Of a stretch of 64,000 nt of DNA, positions 7,545 to 15,686 are shown one piece after another (the first letter of the stretch is position 1; each line of letters starts with the position of its first letter). The stretch is from Actinomycetes bacterium (GTDB taxonomy: Bacteria > Actinomycetota > Actinomycetes > Actinomycetales > Dermatophilaceae). The stretch lies in contig JAEZWF010000003.1 in the NCBI GenBank assembly GCA_023420415.1, positions 77,641 to 141,640 of the forward strand, read 5' to 3'. Both the position numbers and the translations under genes were made by a program. The notes beneath the pieces are model-generated. The model was not told where the DNA came from. It ran no database searches and saw only the letters and a list, made by a program, of their open reading frames with translations.

Positions 7545-8315
7545 TCACGGGCGGACGGTGAGCAGCTGCGCCATCGTGCCGACCGGCCCCTGCTCGTCGT
7601 GCAGGACCGTGCTCGTCAGCCCGAGCCCCACAGCACCGAACGACACCGACGTGTCGAACCCGACCCAGCGGCCGCCCGGCTGGCGGAAGAAGTGGACGGT
7701 CAGGTCCACGTTGGGGAAGGCGACCTCGCGTGGGTCCACCCGCACCACCATGCCGTTGGCGATGTCGAGCAGGCCGACCGCGCGCGCGAAGGCACTCACC
7801 GGCTCGCCGCCGACGAGGGGGACCTCCGTGGTGACCCAGAACTGCCCACGCCCCGGCTCGACCAGCGTGCGCCGCACCTGCGCCGACGCGATGAACCCGC
7901 CGTTCCACACCGTGGTGGCATCCCACGGCTCGGTCTCGTCGGGACCGGGGATGCGGGGCAGGGGAGTGCCGGCCAGCGCGGCGGTGTCGCCCGGCGCCAT
8001 GAGCCACGCCCGCAGGACGACCGCCCGGCGGCCGGCGTGCGCCAGCGTCGCCTCCACGAGCTCGATGGTGCGGCCGGGCCGCAGCACGGACACCGACGTC
8101 TCGACCTCATCGACCGGCACTGTCCCGAGGATGTCGAACGACAACCGGGCGACGACGAGGTCGTCACGACCACGCCGCTCGCGGTCGAGCTCGACGACGT
8201 GAGCCAGCAGCCCCAGGGCGGGGGCGATGTGCTGCTCGTCCAACTGCCACGCGCCACCGACGTGGTCAGTCGCCCGGAAGGTCGTCTCGCCCGTGCGCTC
8301 GAAGTACGCCTCCAC
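7545..8315 (-). CDS. acyl-CoA thioesterase-like double-hotdog protein
   Basis: The 256-residue protein resembles the TesB-like thioesterase superfamily, which hydrolyses acyl-CoA thioesters in the cytosol. Family-style features are the early ATDHVGGAWQLDEQHIAPALG, the central segment WNGGFIASAQVRRT and the C-terminal WVGFDTSVSFGAVGLGLTST followed by GPVGTMAQLLTVRP, which marks the second hotdog domain. It lies 3 bases after the LigD polymerase stop in the same direction, so it is probably the last gene of the minus-strand end-joining operon; a functional tie to DNA repair is not obvious. Substrate unknown. Confidence 0.8.
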   Translation of the reverse strand: MEAYFERTGETTFRATDHVGGAWQLDEQHIAPALGLLAHVVELDRERRGRDDLVVARLSFDILGTVPVDEVETSVSVLRPGRTIELVEATLAHAGRRAVVLRAWLMAPGDTAALAGTPLPRIPGPDETEPWDATTVWNGGFIASAQVRRTLVEPGRGQFWVTTEVPLVGGEPVSAFARAVGLLDIANGMVVRVDPREVAFPNVDLTVHFFRQPGGRWVGFDTSVSFGAVGLGLTSTVLHDEQGPVGTMAQLLTVRP

Positions 8316-8318
8316 CCC

Positions 8319-9203
8319 TCAGTGCCCTTCCGTCTCGAAGAGCGGTGCCAGCAGGTCACCGTCTCGTTCCACCCGCTCGAGCACCTCCTCGAACCCGAGC
8401 TGCTCGAACTTCGCACCCTCCGCGCCGGCCTCCACCTCGTCCCAGGTTCGCGGTGCCGCCACCGTGGGAATTTCCTTGCCCCGCAACGAGTACGGGCACA
8501 CCGTGGTCTTGTGGAAGGTGTTCTGGCTCCAGTCGAGGAAGACCTTGCCGGGCCGCAGCGACTTGGTCATCTTCCACACGACGAGGTCCGGGTGCCGCTT
8601 GGTGAGCTCCTGCGCCAGCTGCATCGCCATCTCCTTGACGGTCTCGCTGTCGAGGTCGCCCGGCAGGCCGGCATACAGCTGCATTCCCTTGCTGCCACTG
8701 GTGACCGGATAGGTGACCAGGCCCAGGCCGGAAAGTCGGTCACGCACCATCAGCGCAACGCGGGCGCACTCGTGCAGGCCCGCGCCCTGACCGGGGTCGA
8801 GGTCGACCACCATGCGGTTAGGCGGCTGCGGCTCGTCGTCGGCGACGGTCCACTGGTGCACGTGCAGCTCGATCGAGTTGAGGTTGACCAGGTAGGTCAG
8901 GTCGGCGAGGTTGTCGACGAGCGGGAACCGCACGCCGTCGACGACCACCGACTCCAGCCACGACGGCGCCCCCGACGGCAGGTTCTTCTCGAAGAACGAC
9001 GGCCCCTCGACGCCGTGCGGCCAGCGCACCCGCGTCACCGCGCGGTCGGCCAGGTGGGGGAGCAGCACCTCGGACACCTGAGCGTAGTAGTTGAGCACCT
9101 CGCCCTTGGTCGTCTCGGTGGCGGGGTAGAGGAGCTTGTCCAGGCTGGTCAGGCGCAGCTTGCGTCCGGCCACCTCGACGCGGGTCACCTCAGGGTCAGG
9201 CAC
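8319..9203 (-). CDS. ligD: LigD-type polymerase/primase domain protein (NHEJ)
   Basis: This 294-residue protein is the stand-alone polymerase domain of the bacterial end-joining ligase LigD, an archaeo-eukaryotic-primase fold that fills ends with ribo- or deoxyribonucleotides. Visible hallmarks are RVRWPHGVEGPSFFEKN, the metal-binding VVDLDPG, TSGSKGMQLYAGL and SQNTFHKTTVCPYSLR. In many bacteria this domain is fused to the ligase and a 3'-phosphoesterase; here it is separate and overlaps the upstream ligase gene by 8 bases, so the two are co-translated. No phosphoesterase domain is present in either protein. Symbol applies to the domain. Confidence 0.92.
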   Translation of the reverse strand: MPDPEVTRVEVAGRKLRLTSLDKLLYPATETTKGEVLNYYAQVSEVLLPHLADRAVTRVRWPHGVEGPSFFEKNLPSGAPSWLESVVVDGVRFPLVDNLADLTYLVNLNSIELHVHQWTVADDEPQPPNRMVVDLDPGQGAGLHECARVALMVRDRLSGLGLVTYPVTSGSKGMQLYAGLPGDLDSETVKEMAMQLAQELTKRHPDLVVWKMTKSLRPGKVFLDWSQNTFHKTTVCPYSLRGKEIPTVAAPRTWDEVEAGAEGAKFEQLGFEEVLERVERDGDLLAPLFETEGH

Positions 9204-10140
9204 CGTCCACCTCCTGCAGGTCGGCTGGGGTCACGTCGGTGCGGATGCCGAGGTATGCCGGCTGGCGCAGCCTCCCGTCGCGCGTCACCTCCAGGGTGCG
9301 CGCCTCGACGACGATGCGCGGTTCGACCCAGGTGGCGCCTGCGGCGTCGATGCGGGGAACGGTGTCGCTGAAGGGGGACGTCGGGCGCGTCAGCGGGGCG
9401 AGGGCATCGGCCAGCCGCACCGCCGCAGCACCGGCGATCCCGCTGCCCATCCGCCCGGCGAACCGCCACCCGCCGGCGCCGTCGGGCACGCCGAGCAGCA
9501 CTGCGCCGAGCCGGCCGGAGTCGTTGGTCTTCTCCGGGCGCCACCCACCGACGACCGCCGAGACGCTGGTGCGGTGGGGCCGTTTGACCCAGTCCTTCGA
9601 GCGCCGCCCGGGCAGGTAGGGCGCCGAGCGCCGCTTGCTCACGATGCCCTCGAGACCCTCCTCCCGGGTGGCTTCGAACAGCTCGTCCCCGTCGTCGTAG
9701 ACCGGCGGCACCTGCCAGCTGCGACCGGACAGGTCGAGCCGCTCGAGCAGCTCGCGCCGCGCCGACCAGGGCTGGGAGGTGAGGTCCGCGGCATACAGGC
9801 GGAGCAGGTCGAAGACCATGAGGGTGACGGGCCGCGCGGCGGCGAGGCGCTCGGCACGTCGCCGGTCCTTGACGTGCATGCGGTCGGCGAGCGCGGCGAA
9901 CGAGGGGCGTCCGCCGTCGAGTGCCACGACCTCGCCGTCGAGCAGCATGTCGTCGTACTGGTCGGCGAGGTGCGCCAGCTCGGGGTAGCTCGCGGTCACG
10001 TCATTGCCGGTGCGCGAGCTGATGGTGAGCTTGCCGTCGTGCACGTCGACGAGCACGCGCATGCCGTCCCACTTGACCTCGTGCACCCAGTCCTCGCCCC
10101 GGGGAGTGGAGTCGGCCGGGCTGGCCAGCATGGGACGCAT
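9196..10140 (-). CDS. ATP-dependent DNA ligase (LigD ligase domain, separate gene)
   Basis: The 314-residue protein is an ATP-dependent DNA ligase of the LigD/LigC type that seals double-strand breaks with Ku. The adenylation motif is EVKWDGMR with Lys23 as the predicted nucleophile; further motifs are DGEVVALD, VFDLLRL, GLEGIVSKRR and SKDWVKRP before the C-terminal OB-fold domain. I use the ATG at 10140 (MRPMLASPA), the usual start of the domain; the longer frame to 10611 is antisense to the Uma2 gene. The stop overlaps the polymerase gene by 8 bases. It is divergent from the Uma2 nuclease. Confidence 0.92.
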   Translation of the reverse strand: MRPMLASPADSTPRGEDWVHEVKWDGMRVLVDVHDGKLTISSRTGNDVTASYPELAHLADQYDDMLLDGEVVALDGGRPSFAALADRMHVKDRRRAERLAAARPVTLMVFDLLRLYAADLTSQPWSARRELLERLDLSGRSWQVPPVYDDGDELFEATREEGLEGIVSKRRSAPYLPGRRSKDWVKRPHRTSVSAVVGGWRPEKTNDSGRLGAVLLGVPDGAGGWRFAGRMGSGIAGAAAVRLADALAPLTRPTSPFSDTVPRIDAAGATWVEPRIVVEARTLEVTRDGRLRQPAYLGIRTDVTPADLQEVDGA

Positions 10141-10240
10141 GACCCCATCCTGTCGCACCATCGCCGGGGACCTGTGGACAACGGCCGAGGCCCGTCGACA
10201 ACTAGCGGGAGGCTTGGCCGCATGGAGAGAAAGGGGCACC

Positions 10241-10804
10241 ATGACAGCCATGGAGAGCACCGGGCTCATGGTGGTGGGCGAGCCGTTCACGCGTGCCGAT
10301 CTCGAGGCGATGCCCGATGACGGACGACGCCACGAGTTGCTCGATGGGTCCATCGTCGTGACTCCGGCACCCGCGATGCGCCACCAGCGCGTCGTCACAC
10401 GCATGATTCTGCGGCTCTGCGATGTGATCCCACAGGAGCTCGAACTACTGCCAGCCCCCTTTGATGTGGTCCTTGCCGAGGACACCGTGCTCCAGCCGGA
10501 CCTGCTCGTGGCGCCGCGCGACGCCTTCACCGACCGGGACCTTCCGGTGGCGCCACTGCTGGCCGTGGAGATCCTCTCGCCCAGCACTCGGCTCATCGAC
10601 CTCAACCTCAAGAAGGCGCGATACGAGCTCGCGGGCTGTCCGCACTACTGGGTCGTCGACCCGCAGGCGCCCAGCCTCACCGCGTGGGCACTGCGGGACG
10701 GCGCCTACGTCGAGGTCGCGTCGGTCAGCGGTGACGAGTCGTATGCCGCGAGCGAGCCGTTCGCAGTCCAGGTCACCCCGAGCGCACTGGTCGCCGACCC
10801 CTGA
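10241..10804 (+). CDS. Uma2-family putative endonuclease (DUF820)
   Basis: The 187-residue protein has the Uma2/DUF820 restriction-endonuclease-like fold: RHELLDGSIVVTPAPAMRH near the start, the acidic core motif VLQPDLLVA, then LAVEILSPST and DLNLKKARYELAG, which together supply the PD-(D/E)xK-type D, E and K residues. The start at 10241 follows AAGGGG by a few bases. It sits between the LigD genes (divergent) and ku (same strand, 71 bases downstream), so it may be part of the repair island. The family is abundant in cyanobacteria and actinobacteria, and its biological role is largely undefined. Confidence 0.85.
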   Translation: MTAMESTGLMVVGEPFTRADLEAMPDDGRRHELLDGSIVVTPAPAMRHQRVVTRMILRLCDVIPQELELLPAPFDVVLAEDTVLQPDLLVAPRDAFTDRDLPVAPLLAVEILSPSTRLIDLNLKKARYELAGCPHYWVVDPQAPSLTAWALRDGAYVEVASVSGDESYAASEPFAVQVTPSALVADP

Positions 10805-10875
10805 CGGGACGCTCCGGCGCACGCCGTGGCAGCAAGGACGTGGCGCGTGTCCGTGGCATGCGGGAGGATCGGGGT

Positions 10876-11775
10876 ATGCGAGCGATCTGGAAGGGCGCGG
10901 TCTCCTTCGGCCTGGTCAACGTACCGATCCGTCTCTACTCCGCGACCGAGAACCACGACGTGCAGTTCCGGCAGGTCCACCGTGAGGACGGCGGCCGGAT
11001 CAAGTACCAACGGACCTGCAGCATCGACGGCGAGGTCGTGTCCTACGACGACATCGCCAAGGGCTACGAGACCGAGGACGGCGAGATGGTCGTCCTCACC
11101 GACGAGGACTTCAAGGAGCTGCCCGCCACGAGCAGCAAGGAGATCTCGGTCGAGAAGTTCGTGCCGGCCGACCAGATCGACCCGATGCTCTACGACAAGT
11201 CCTACTACCTCGAGCCCGACAAGGACTCGACCAAGCCCTACGTCCTGCTGCGCGACGCCCTCGAGAAGGAGAACCGCGTCGCCGTCGTCACCGTCTCGAT
11301 CCGCACCCGCATGACGATGGCGGTGCTGCGGGTCCACGACGGTGTCATCGTCATGCAGACGCTGCTGTGGCCCGACGAGATCCGCAAGCCCGACTTCGCC
11401 ACGCTCGACGACGAGGGCAAGGCGACCAAGCAGGAGCTCGCGATGGCCGACCTGCTCATCGAGCAGCTCGCGGGCGACTACGAGCCGGACGAGTACGAAG
11501 ACGACTACGCCGCCGCCGTGCAGGCCCTGGTCAAGGCCAAGGTCGAGGGCGGCGAGGTGCAGCACGCGCCCGAGTCCAAGGACGACTCCGGTGAGGTCGT
11601 CGACCTGCTGGCGGCGCTCAAGAAGTCGGTCGACAAGGCCAAGGCCGGTCGAGGCGAGGCGCCGAGCGACTCCGCGCCCGCGAAGTCGAGCAGCAAGTCC
11701 ACCACCAAGAAGGCCGCCGCCAAGAAGACCACCGCGAAGAAGACGGCGAAGAAGGCCGCCAAGAAGGCCAGCTGA
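10876..11775 (+). CDS. ku: Ku protein, non-homologous end joining
   Basis: Ku forms a ring-shaped homodimer on broken DNA ends and recruits LigD. The 299-residue protein begins MRAIWKGAVSFGLVNVPIRL, the near-invariant bacterial Ku N-terminus, and contains RIKYQRTCSIDGEVV and KSYYLEPD typical of the beta-barrel core. After about residue 250 comes a Lys/Ala-rich tail (TTKKAAAKKTTAKKTAKK), a DNA-binding extension seen in many actinobacterial Ku proteins. The ATG at 10876 is preferred over an upstream GTG because it gives this N-terminus and follows GGGAGGAT. A small DUF4440-like gene follows after one base. Confidence 0.96.
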   Translation: MRAIWKGAVSFGLVNVPIRLYSATENHDVQFRQVHREDGGRIKYQRTCSIDGEVVSYDDIAKGYETEDGEMVVLTDEDFKELPATSSKEISVEKFVPADQIDPMLYDKSYYLEPDKDSTKPYVLLRDALEKENRVAVVTVSIRTRMTMAVLRVHDGVIVMQTLLWPDEIRKPDFATLDDEGKATKQELAMADLLIEQLAGDYEPDEYEDDYAAAVQALVKAKVEGGEVQHAPESKDDSGEVVDLLAALKKSVDKAKAGRGEAPSDSAPAKSSSKSTTKKAAAKKTTAKKTAKKAAKKAS

Positions 11776-11776
11776 C

Positions 11777-12154
11777 GTGGCGGAGCTGCCGACCGACGAG
11801 GACCTCGAGGTCGTCGCCGACTGTGAGCGCGCCCTGCTCACCGGTGCCGTGCGCGGTGACCGCGAGAGCGCGCGGCTGTTGCTGCACCAGGACTTCCGCG
11901 AGGTCGGGCAGTCGGGGCGGGTGTGGGACCGTGACGGCGTCCTGGACCTCATGGAGTCCGAGGACGGCGCGGATGCCGCGCGCGCCGAGGACCTCGTCGC
12001 CACCGGCCTTGCGCCGGAGGTCGTGCTCGTCACCTATGACTCGGTGACCCAGGCTGGTCGTGCCCGCCGCAGCTCGGTGTGGGTGCGCGACCGTGGACGC
12101 TGGCAGCTGCGCGCCCACCAGGGCACTCCTGTGCCAACACCCCCCACGACGTGA
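11777..12154 (+). CDS. DUF4440/SnoaL-like (NTF2 fold) small protein
   Basis: The 125-residue protein looks like a cone-shaped NTF2-fold domain of the DUF4440 type: DLEVVADCERALLTGAVRGD, LLLHQDFREVGQSGRVWDRD and the C-terminal SVWVRDRGRWQLRAHQGTPV. Such domains bind small ligands or act as subunits; some are enzymes. No catalytic residues can be named from sequence alone. Its GTG start lies one base after the ku stop, so it is co-transcribed with ku; whether it takes part in end joining is unknown. A long hairpin follows immediately. Confidence 0.75.
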   Translation: MAELPTDEDLEVVADCERALLTGAVRGDRESARLLLHQDFREVGQSGRVWDRDGVLDLMESEDGADAARAEDLVATGLAPEVVLVTYDSVTQAGRARRSSVWVRDRGRWQLRAHQGTPVPTPPTT

Positions 12155-12155
12155 G

Positions 12156-12188
12156 GGGTATGCCGCGTGGTGACCACGCGGCATACCC
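12156..12188. terminator. hairpin terminator built from an inverted GTATGCCG pair
   Basis: Arms GGGTATGCCGCGTGGT (12156-12171) and its exact complement (12173-12188) flank a single central base, between convergent genes. The outer flank extends the pairing with one bulged G. The stem contains one copy of the window-wide 8-mer GTATGCCG on each strand. There is no U-run, so it may act as a stem-only bidirectional terminator. Confidence 0.75.
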
Positions 12189-12215
12189 TCACCTCCGGCG
12201 ACGGGCAGGGAAGGC

Positions 12216-12971
12216 TCAGGCGTTCTCCCTGCGGAAGGTCGCCGTGCCCCACCACATGGCGAGCGCGAACAGCAGCACAGCCCAGCCGGTGCCCCACAGC
12301 ATCTTGTCGTTGCCGAAGTCGCCGAGGAACGAGCTGCGCACGGCGTCGACGATCCACCGGAACGGCATGAAGTCGCTGGTCTTCTCGAGCCACTTCGGCC
12401 CGAGCGTCATCGGCAGCAGGATGCCCGAGAGCAGCAGCACCGGCATCATCACGACGTTGATGATCGGCGCCATCGAGTCCTCGGACTTGGTGGTGAGCGC
12501 GAGCGCGTTGGACGCCGCGGCGCAGGCCCCGCCGACCAGCAGGGTCAGCACGACGCCTGCGACGACGCCGCGCGCCGGCGCCTCCATGCCGACGGCATAC
12601 CCGAGGCCGACGAGCACCATGGCCTGGACGAACAGCTGCAGCAGGTCGCGCCACAGGCGGCCCATGAGCAGCGCGGTCCGGCTGGCGGGCGTGACCCGCT
12701 CGGCCTCGACCACTCCGTCACGCCACTCGGAGATGAGCCCGAACCCGGCGAAGAAGGCCCCGAACATGCCGAGCTGGACGAGCATGCCCGGCACGAAGAA
12801 GGTCCATGCGTTGTCGTAGCCGAACTGGCTTGCCATCGGCTTGAGGAGCGGCCCGAAGAGGAAGAGGTAGAGCACCGGCTGCATGAGGCCGATGAGCACC
12901 CACGCGGGGTTGCGCAGGTTCATCCGCAGCTGGCGGCGGAAGATGACGAAGGACTCGCGCAGGAACCGCAT
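12216..12971 (-). CDS. ABC-2 type transporter permease, DrrB-like
   Basis: This 251-residue integral membrane protein is the permease of a two-gene ABC exporter. It has six likely membrane segments, starting after a short cytoplasmic lead (FRRQLRMNLRNPAWVLIGLM), and the ABC-2 pattern with SEWRDGVVEAERVTPASRTA between segments 2 and 3. Close style relatives are daunorubicin-resistance DrrB permeases. It starts one base after the ATPase gene stop, so the pair is co-translated. Substrate is unknown; the PadR regulator upstream suggests induction by a drug or toxic metabolite. Confidence 0.88.
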   Translation of the reverse strand: MRFLRESFVIFRRQLRMNLRNPAWVLIGLMQPVLYLFLFGPLLKPMASQFGYDNAWTFFVPGMLVQLGMFGAFFAGFGLISEWRDGVVEAERVTPASRTALLMGRLWRDLLQLFVQAMVLVGLGYAVGMEAPARGVVAGVVLTLLVGGACAAASNALALTTKSEDSMAPIINVVMMPVLLLSGILLPMTLGPKWLEKTSDFMPFRWIVDAVRSSFLGDFGNDKMLWGTGWAVLLFALAMWWGTATFRRENA

Positions 12972-12972
12972 C

Positions 12973-13974
12973 TCACTTCTCCTTGCTGGTCTCGGGGTCG
13001 GCCTTCTCGGTGGACGCCTCGGCGTCCCGCAGCGAGCGGCCGGTCAGGGTGAGGAACACGTCGTCGAGCGTGGGTCGCTTGACCTCGATCGACTCCAGGT
13101 CGATGTCGGCGGCCTGCAGGTCACGCAGCAGCCCGGGCACGGCCTTGGCGGCGCGGCGGACGCGACCGCTGGCGTGCGAGCCGTCGACGGTGACCTGCTC
13201 GGCCACGGCCTCGAGCCGGGTCGCGGCGTCGGCCACCCGGTCGGCGTCGCCGACCTCGAGCACGACAAGGTCGCCGGACACCTGCGCCTTGAGGTTGTCG
13301 CTGGTGTCGGCGGCGACGATCTTGCCGTGGTCGATGATGATGATCCGGTCGGACAGCGCGTCGGCCTCGTCGAGGTAGTGCGTGGTGAGGAACACCGTGG
13401 CCCCGCGGCGCCGGCGCAGGTCGGCGATGTGCTCCCAGAGGTTGGCGCGCGCCTGCGGGTCGAGCCCGGTCGTGGGCTCGTCGAGGAAGACCAGCGTGGG
13501 CTCGTGGATGAGCCCCATCGCGATGTCGAGCCGGCGCCGCTGGCCACCCGACATCGCCTTCGGCTGCCGGGTCCACAGCCCCGGCAGGTCGAGCTGGTCG
13601 AAGAGCTGCTTGCCGCGCTCGGTCGCCTCGCGTTGCGACATGCCGTAGAGCATCCCGTGGTCGACGACCTCGTCCCCGGCGCGGGCGAAGCTGCCGGTCG
13701 AGCCGCTCTGCGACACGTACCCGATGCGTCGCCGCACCTGCACGGAGTCCTTGACCACGTCGTAGCCGGCCACCCGGGCGGTGCCCGCGGTCGGCTTGAG
13801 CAGCGTGGTCAGCATCCGCAGCGTCGTGGTCTTGCCGGCGCCGTTGGGCCCGAGGAACCCGACGACCTCGCCCTCCGCGACGTCCAGGTCGACCCCGTCG
13901 ACGGCGCGAACGTCCTTCTTGGTCTTGCCCTCCCGGCTCTGGAAGGTCTGCACGAGCCCTCGTGCCTCGATCAT
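12973..13974 (-). CDS. ABC transporter ATP-binding protein, DrrA-like
   Basis: The 333-residue ATPase powers the adjacent permease. Walker A is GPNGAGKTT at about residues 42-50, the signature is SGGQRRRLDIAMG, Walker B is LVFLDEPTTGLDPQ and the switch histidine is in LTTHYLDEAD. The C-terminal extension after the ATPase core, including the LDDVFLTLTGR motif, is the usual DrrA feature. I use the ATG at 13974; a GTG three bases earlier would sit too close to the AAGGAG ribosome site. Two inverted-repeat operators lie between this start and the PadR gene. Confidence 0.92.
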   Translation of the reverse strand: MIEARGLVQTFQSREGKTKKDVRAVDGVDLDVAEGEVVGFLGPNGAGKTTTLRMLTTLLKPTAGTARVAGYDVVKDSVQVRRRIGYVSQSGSTGSFARAGDEVVDHGMLYGMSQREATERGKQLFDQLDLPGLWTRQPKAMSGGQRRRLDIAMGLIHEPTLVFLDEPTTGLDPQARANLWEHIADLRRRRGATVFLTTHYLDEADALSDRIIIIDHGKIVAADTSDNLKAQVSGDLVVLEVGDADRVADAATRLEAVAEQVTVDGSHASGRVRRAAKAVPGLLRDLQAADIDLESIEVKRPTLDDVFLTLTGRSLRDAEASTEKADPETSKEK

Positions 13975-13995
13975 CACGGCTCCTTCTCAACCGTC

Positions 13996-14036
13996 GTGTT
14001 CAAACTTGAATAACGCGAGTGTTCAACATTGAACAC
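13996..14036 (-). promoter_or_regulatory. paired palindromic operators upstream of the ABC exporter (probable PadR sites)
   Basis: Two sites share the design GTGTTCAA-N2-TTGAA: a perfect one at 14019-14036 (GTGTTCAA-CA-TTGAACAC) and a weaker one at 13996-14013 (GTGTTCAA-AC-TTGAATAA), with centres 23 bases apart. A minus-strand TTGACG at 14047-14042 lies just upstream, so the sites cover the likely promoter and TSS. The adjacent PadR-family gene is the obvious binder; that link is inference. Confidence 0.65.
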
Positions 14037-14136
14037 AGATGCGTCAAGTCGCGGCGTCCACCACGGCTCGTGACGGTAGACCGGCCCACCGACACGAATC
14101 CATCGCGTTTTCGAAGGGCCCGTTCGGGCGCAAGCG

Positions 14137-14784
14137 TCAGCGGCGTTTGCCGATGAGCTTCACGTAGCGCTCGCGGTCGCCGGCCATCTGCCAGCCGGGG
14201 TCGTCCGCGGGGACCTCCCAGTCCATCGGCTCCCCGCGCAGCGCCAGCTCGCCCCGCTCGATGCGGGCGCGCAGGTCGACGAGCCACTCGCGCTCGGTCT
14301 GGCTCATGCCCATCCACAGGTCGGCCAGCGACCGCACGTGGGGCGGGACGGCGGCGGCCCCAGCCGTGTTCTGGTCGAGCTGGCGCCGCGTCATCACGTC
14401 GAGCGCGGCGATGCGCGCGGTCAGCGCTGCCAGCACGCGGGCGCGCGGCATGAGGGGCAGCAGCGCCATCGCCGTGTGGAACGCGAGCGAGGACGTGAGG
14501 CCCACCGACTCGACGGCGTGCTCCCACAGTCGCTCGAACTCGCGACGGCCGTGGCTCGTGCTCGTGTAGACGGCCACCTCACGGGTGCCGTCGACGACGT
14601 CGTGCCGTTCCAGCGCGCCCTGCTTGGCGAGGGTGGCGAGGCCGGAGTAGATCGACCCGGGGTTGACGTGCGCCCAGTCGTCGACCTCCCAGGAGAGCAG
14701 CTCACGCCGCAGCTGGTAGCCGTTGACCGGTTCGAAGAGCATGACGGTGCCGAGGAGCAGGAGTCGCGTCTCGGTGGCCGCCAT
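14137..14784 (-). CDS. PadR-family transcriptional regulator
   Basis: The 215-residue protein is a PadR-type repressor: an N-terminal winged helix with LLLLGTVMLFEPVNGYQLRR, VNPGSIYSGLATLAKQGALE and the wing containing YTSTSHGRREF, then a C-terminal helical dimerisation domain. PadR proteins usually repress neighbouring efflux genes until a ligand binds. The ATG at 14784 is preferred over 14820 because TACACT lies 7 bases upstream of it (leaderless) and the shorter form begins like the family. It is divergent from nei and lies upstream of the DrrAB-like pair, reading in the same direction, with palindromic operators in between. Confidence 0.9.
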   Translation of the reverse strand: MAATETRLLLLGTVMLFEPVNGYQLRRELLSWEVDDWAHVNPGSIYSGLATLAKQGALERHDVVDGTREVAVYTSTSHGRREFERLWEHAVESVGLTSSLAFHTAMALLPLMPRARVLAALTARIAALDVMTRRQLDQNTAGAAAVPPHVRSLADLWMGMSQTEREWLVDLRARIERGELALRGEPMDWEVPADDPGWQMAGDRERYVKLIGKRR

Positions 14785-14791
14785 GCCCCGC

Positions 14792-14797
14792 AGTGTA
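14792..14797 (-). promoter_or_regulatory. -10 element TACACT of the PadR gene
   Basis: On the minus strand TACACT ends seven bases before the ATG at 14784, with no ribosome site between, indicating a leaderless transcript. It lies in the 34-base gap shared with the divergent nei gene. Confidence 0.55.
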
Positions 14798-14818
14798 GGC
14801 GCGGGAGAGGATTGCCCC

Positions 14819-15670
14819 ATGCCCGAAGGTCACACGCTGTTCGCCCTCGCCCGCGACCTCGATGCCGCCTTCGCGGGCACCCGACCGGAGGTGACGAGCC
14901 CGCAGGGGCGGTTCGCCGCCGGCGCCGCGCTGCTGTCGGGACGCGAGCTGCTGCACGCGACCTCGTGGGGCAAGCACCTGTTCGTCGAGTTCGAGGGCGA
15001 TGCCTGGCTGCACGTGCACCTCGGGCTCATCGGCAAGTTCTCGGTCGACGAGCGTGAGTATGCCGGTGCGTCACCCGTCGTGGGCCAGGTGCGTCTGCGC
15101 CTGGAGACGGACGCGCACGTCGCCGACCTGCGCGGGCCGAACCTGTGCGCGGTCATCACGCCGGACCAGGTCGAGGCGGTCCGCTCGCGGCTCGGTCCTG
15201 ACCCCTTGCGCGTCGATGCGGCCGACCCCCTGCGACCCGACCCCGACTCGGACGTCGCCTGGCGTCGGATCAGCCGCAGCAGCAAGGGGATCGGTGAGCT
15301 GCTCATGGACCAGGCGGCCCTGGCGGGCGTCGGGAACGTCTACCGCTGTGAGGTGCTGTTCCGGCTGCGGGTCGACCCGTTCCGACCGGGCAGGGAGCTG
15401 CGCCGGTCGACGTGGGACGCGATCTGGCACGACCTGGTGGACCTGTTGCCGCTGGGGGTGGCGACCGGACGCATCGTGACGGTGGCCGAGCAGGTCGATG
15501 AGGTCCGGGCGACCATGGCCGACGGCCGCGTGGAGCGACTGGACGAGCGAATCTCCTACGTCTACAAGCGAACTGGCGAGCCGTGCCGGGTGTGTGGCTC
15601 CCGCATCCGCAGCCAGCAGGTGGCGGGCCGCACGCTCTACTGGTGCGGCCGCTGCCAACGCCGCCGCTGA
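14819..15670 (+). CDS. nei: Fpg/Nei-family DNA glycosylase (endonuclease VIII-like)
   Basis: This base-excision repair enzyme removes oxidised bases and cleaves the abasic site. The 283-residue protein begins MPEGHTL; Pro2 is the Schiff-base nucleophile and Glu3 the acid. The MPEGHT start is typical of Nei2-type actinobacterial proteins rather than MutM (MPELPE). The helix-two-turn-helix region is around GIGELLMDQAALAGVGNVY, and the C-terminal zinc finger has CRVCGS and WCGRCQ. A GGGAGAGG ribosome site or GAGGAT element precedes the start. The specific Nei subgroup call is moderate; the family call is secure. Confidence 0.93.
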   Translation: MPEGHTLFALARDLDAAFAGTRPEVTSPQGRFAAGAALLSGRELLHATSWGKHLFVEFEGDAWLHVHLGLIGKFSVDEREYAGASPVVGQVRLRLETDAHVADLRGPNLCAVITPDQVEAVRSRLGPDPLRVDAADPLRPDPDSDVAWRRISRSSKGIGELLMDQAALAGVGNVYRCEVLFRLRVDPFRPGRELRRSTWDAIWHDLVDLLPLGVATGRIVTVAEQVDEVRATMADGRVERLDERISYVYKRTGEPCRVCGSRIRSQQVAGRTLYWCGRCQRRR

Positions 15671-15686
15671 CGCGGCATACGCATGG

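Noticed and set aside
7545..8315. Thioesterase gene as part of the NHEJ machinery
   Set aside because: It shares the operon, but no repair role of this fold is known and the link rests only on adjacency.
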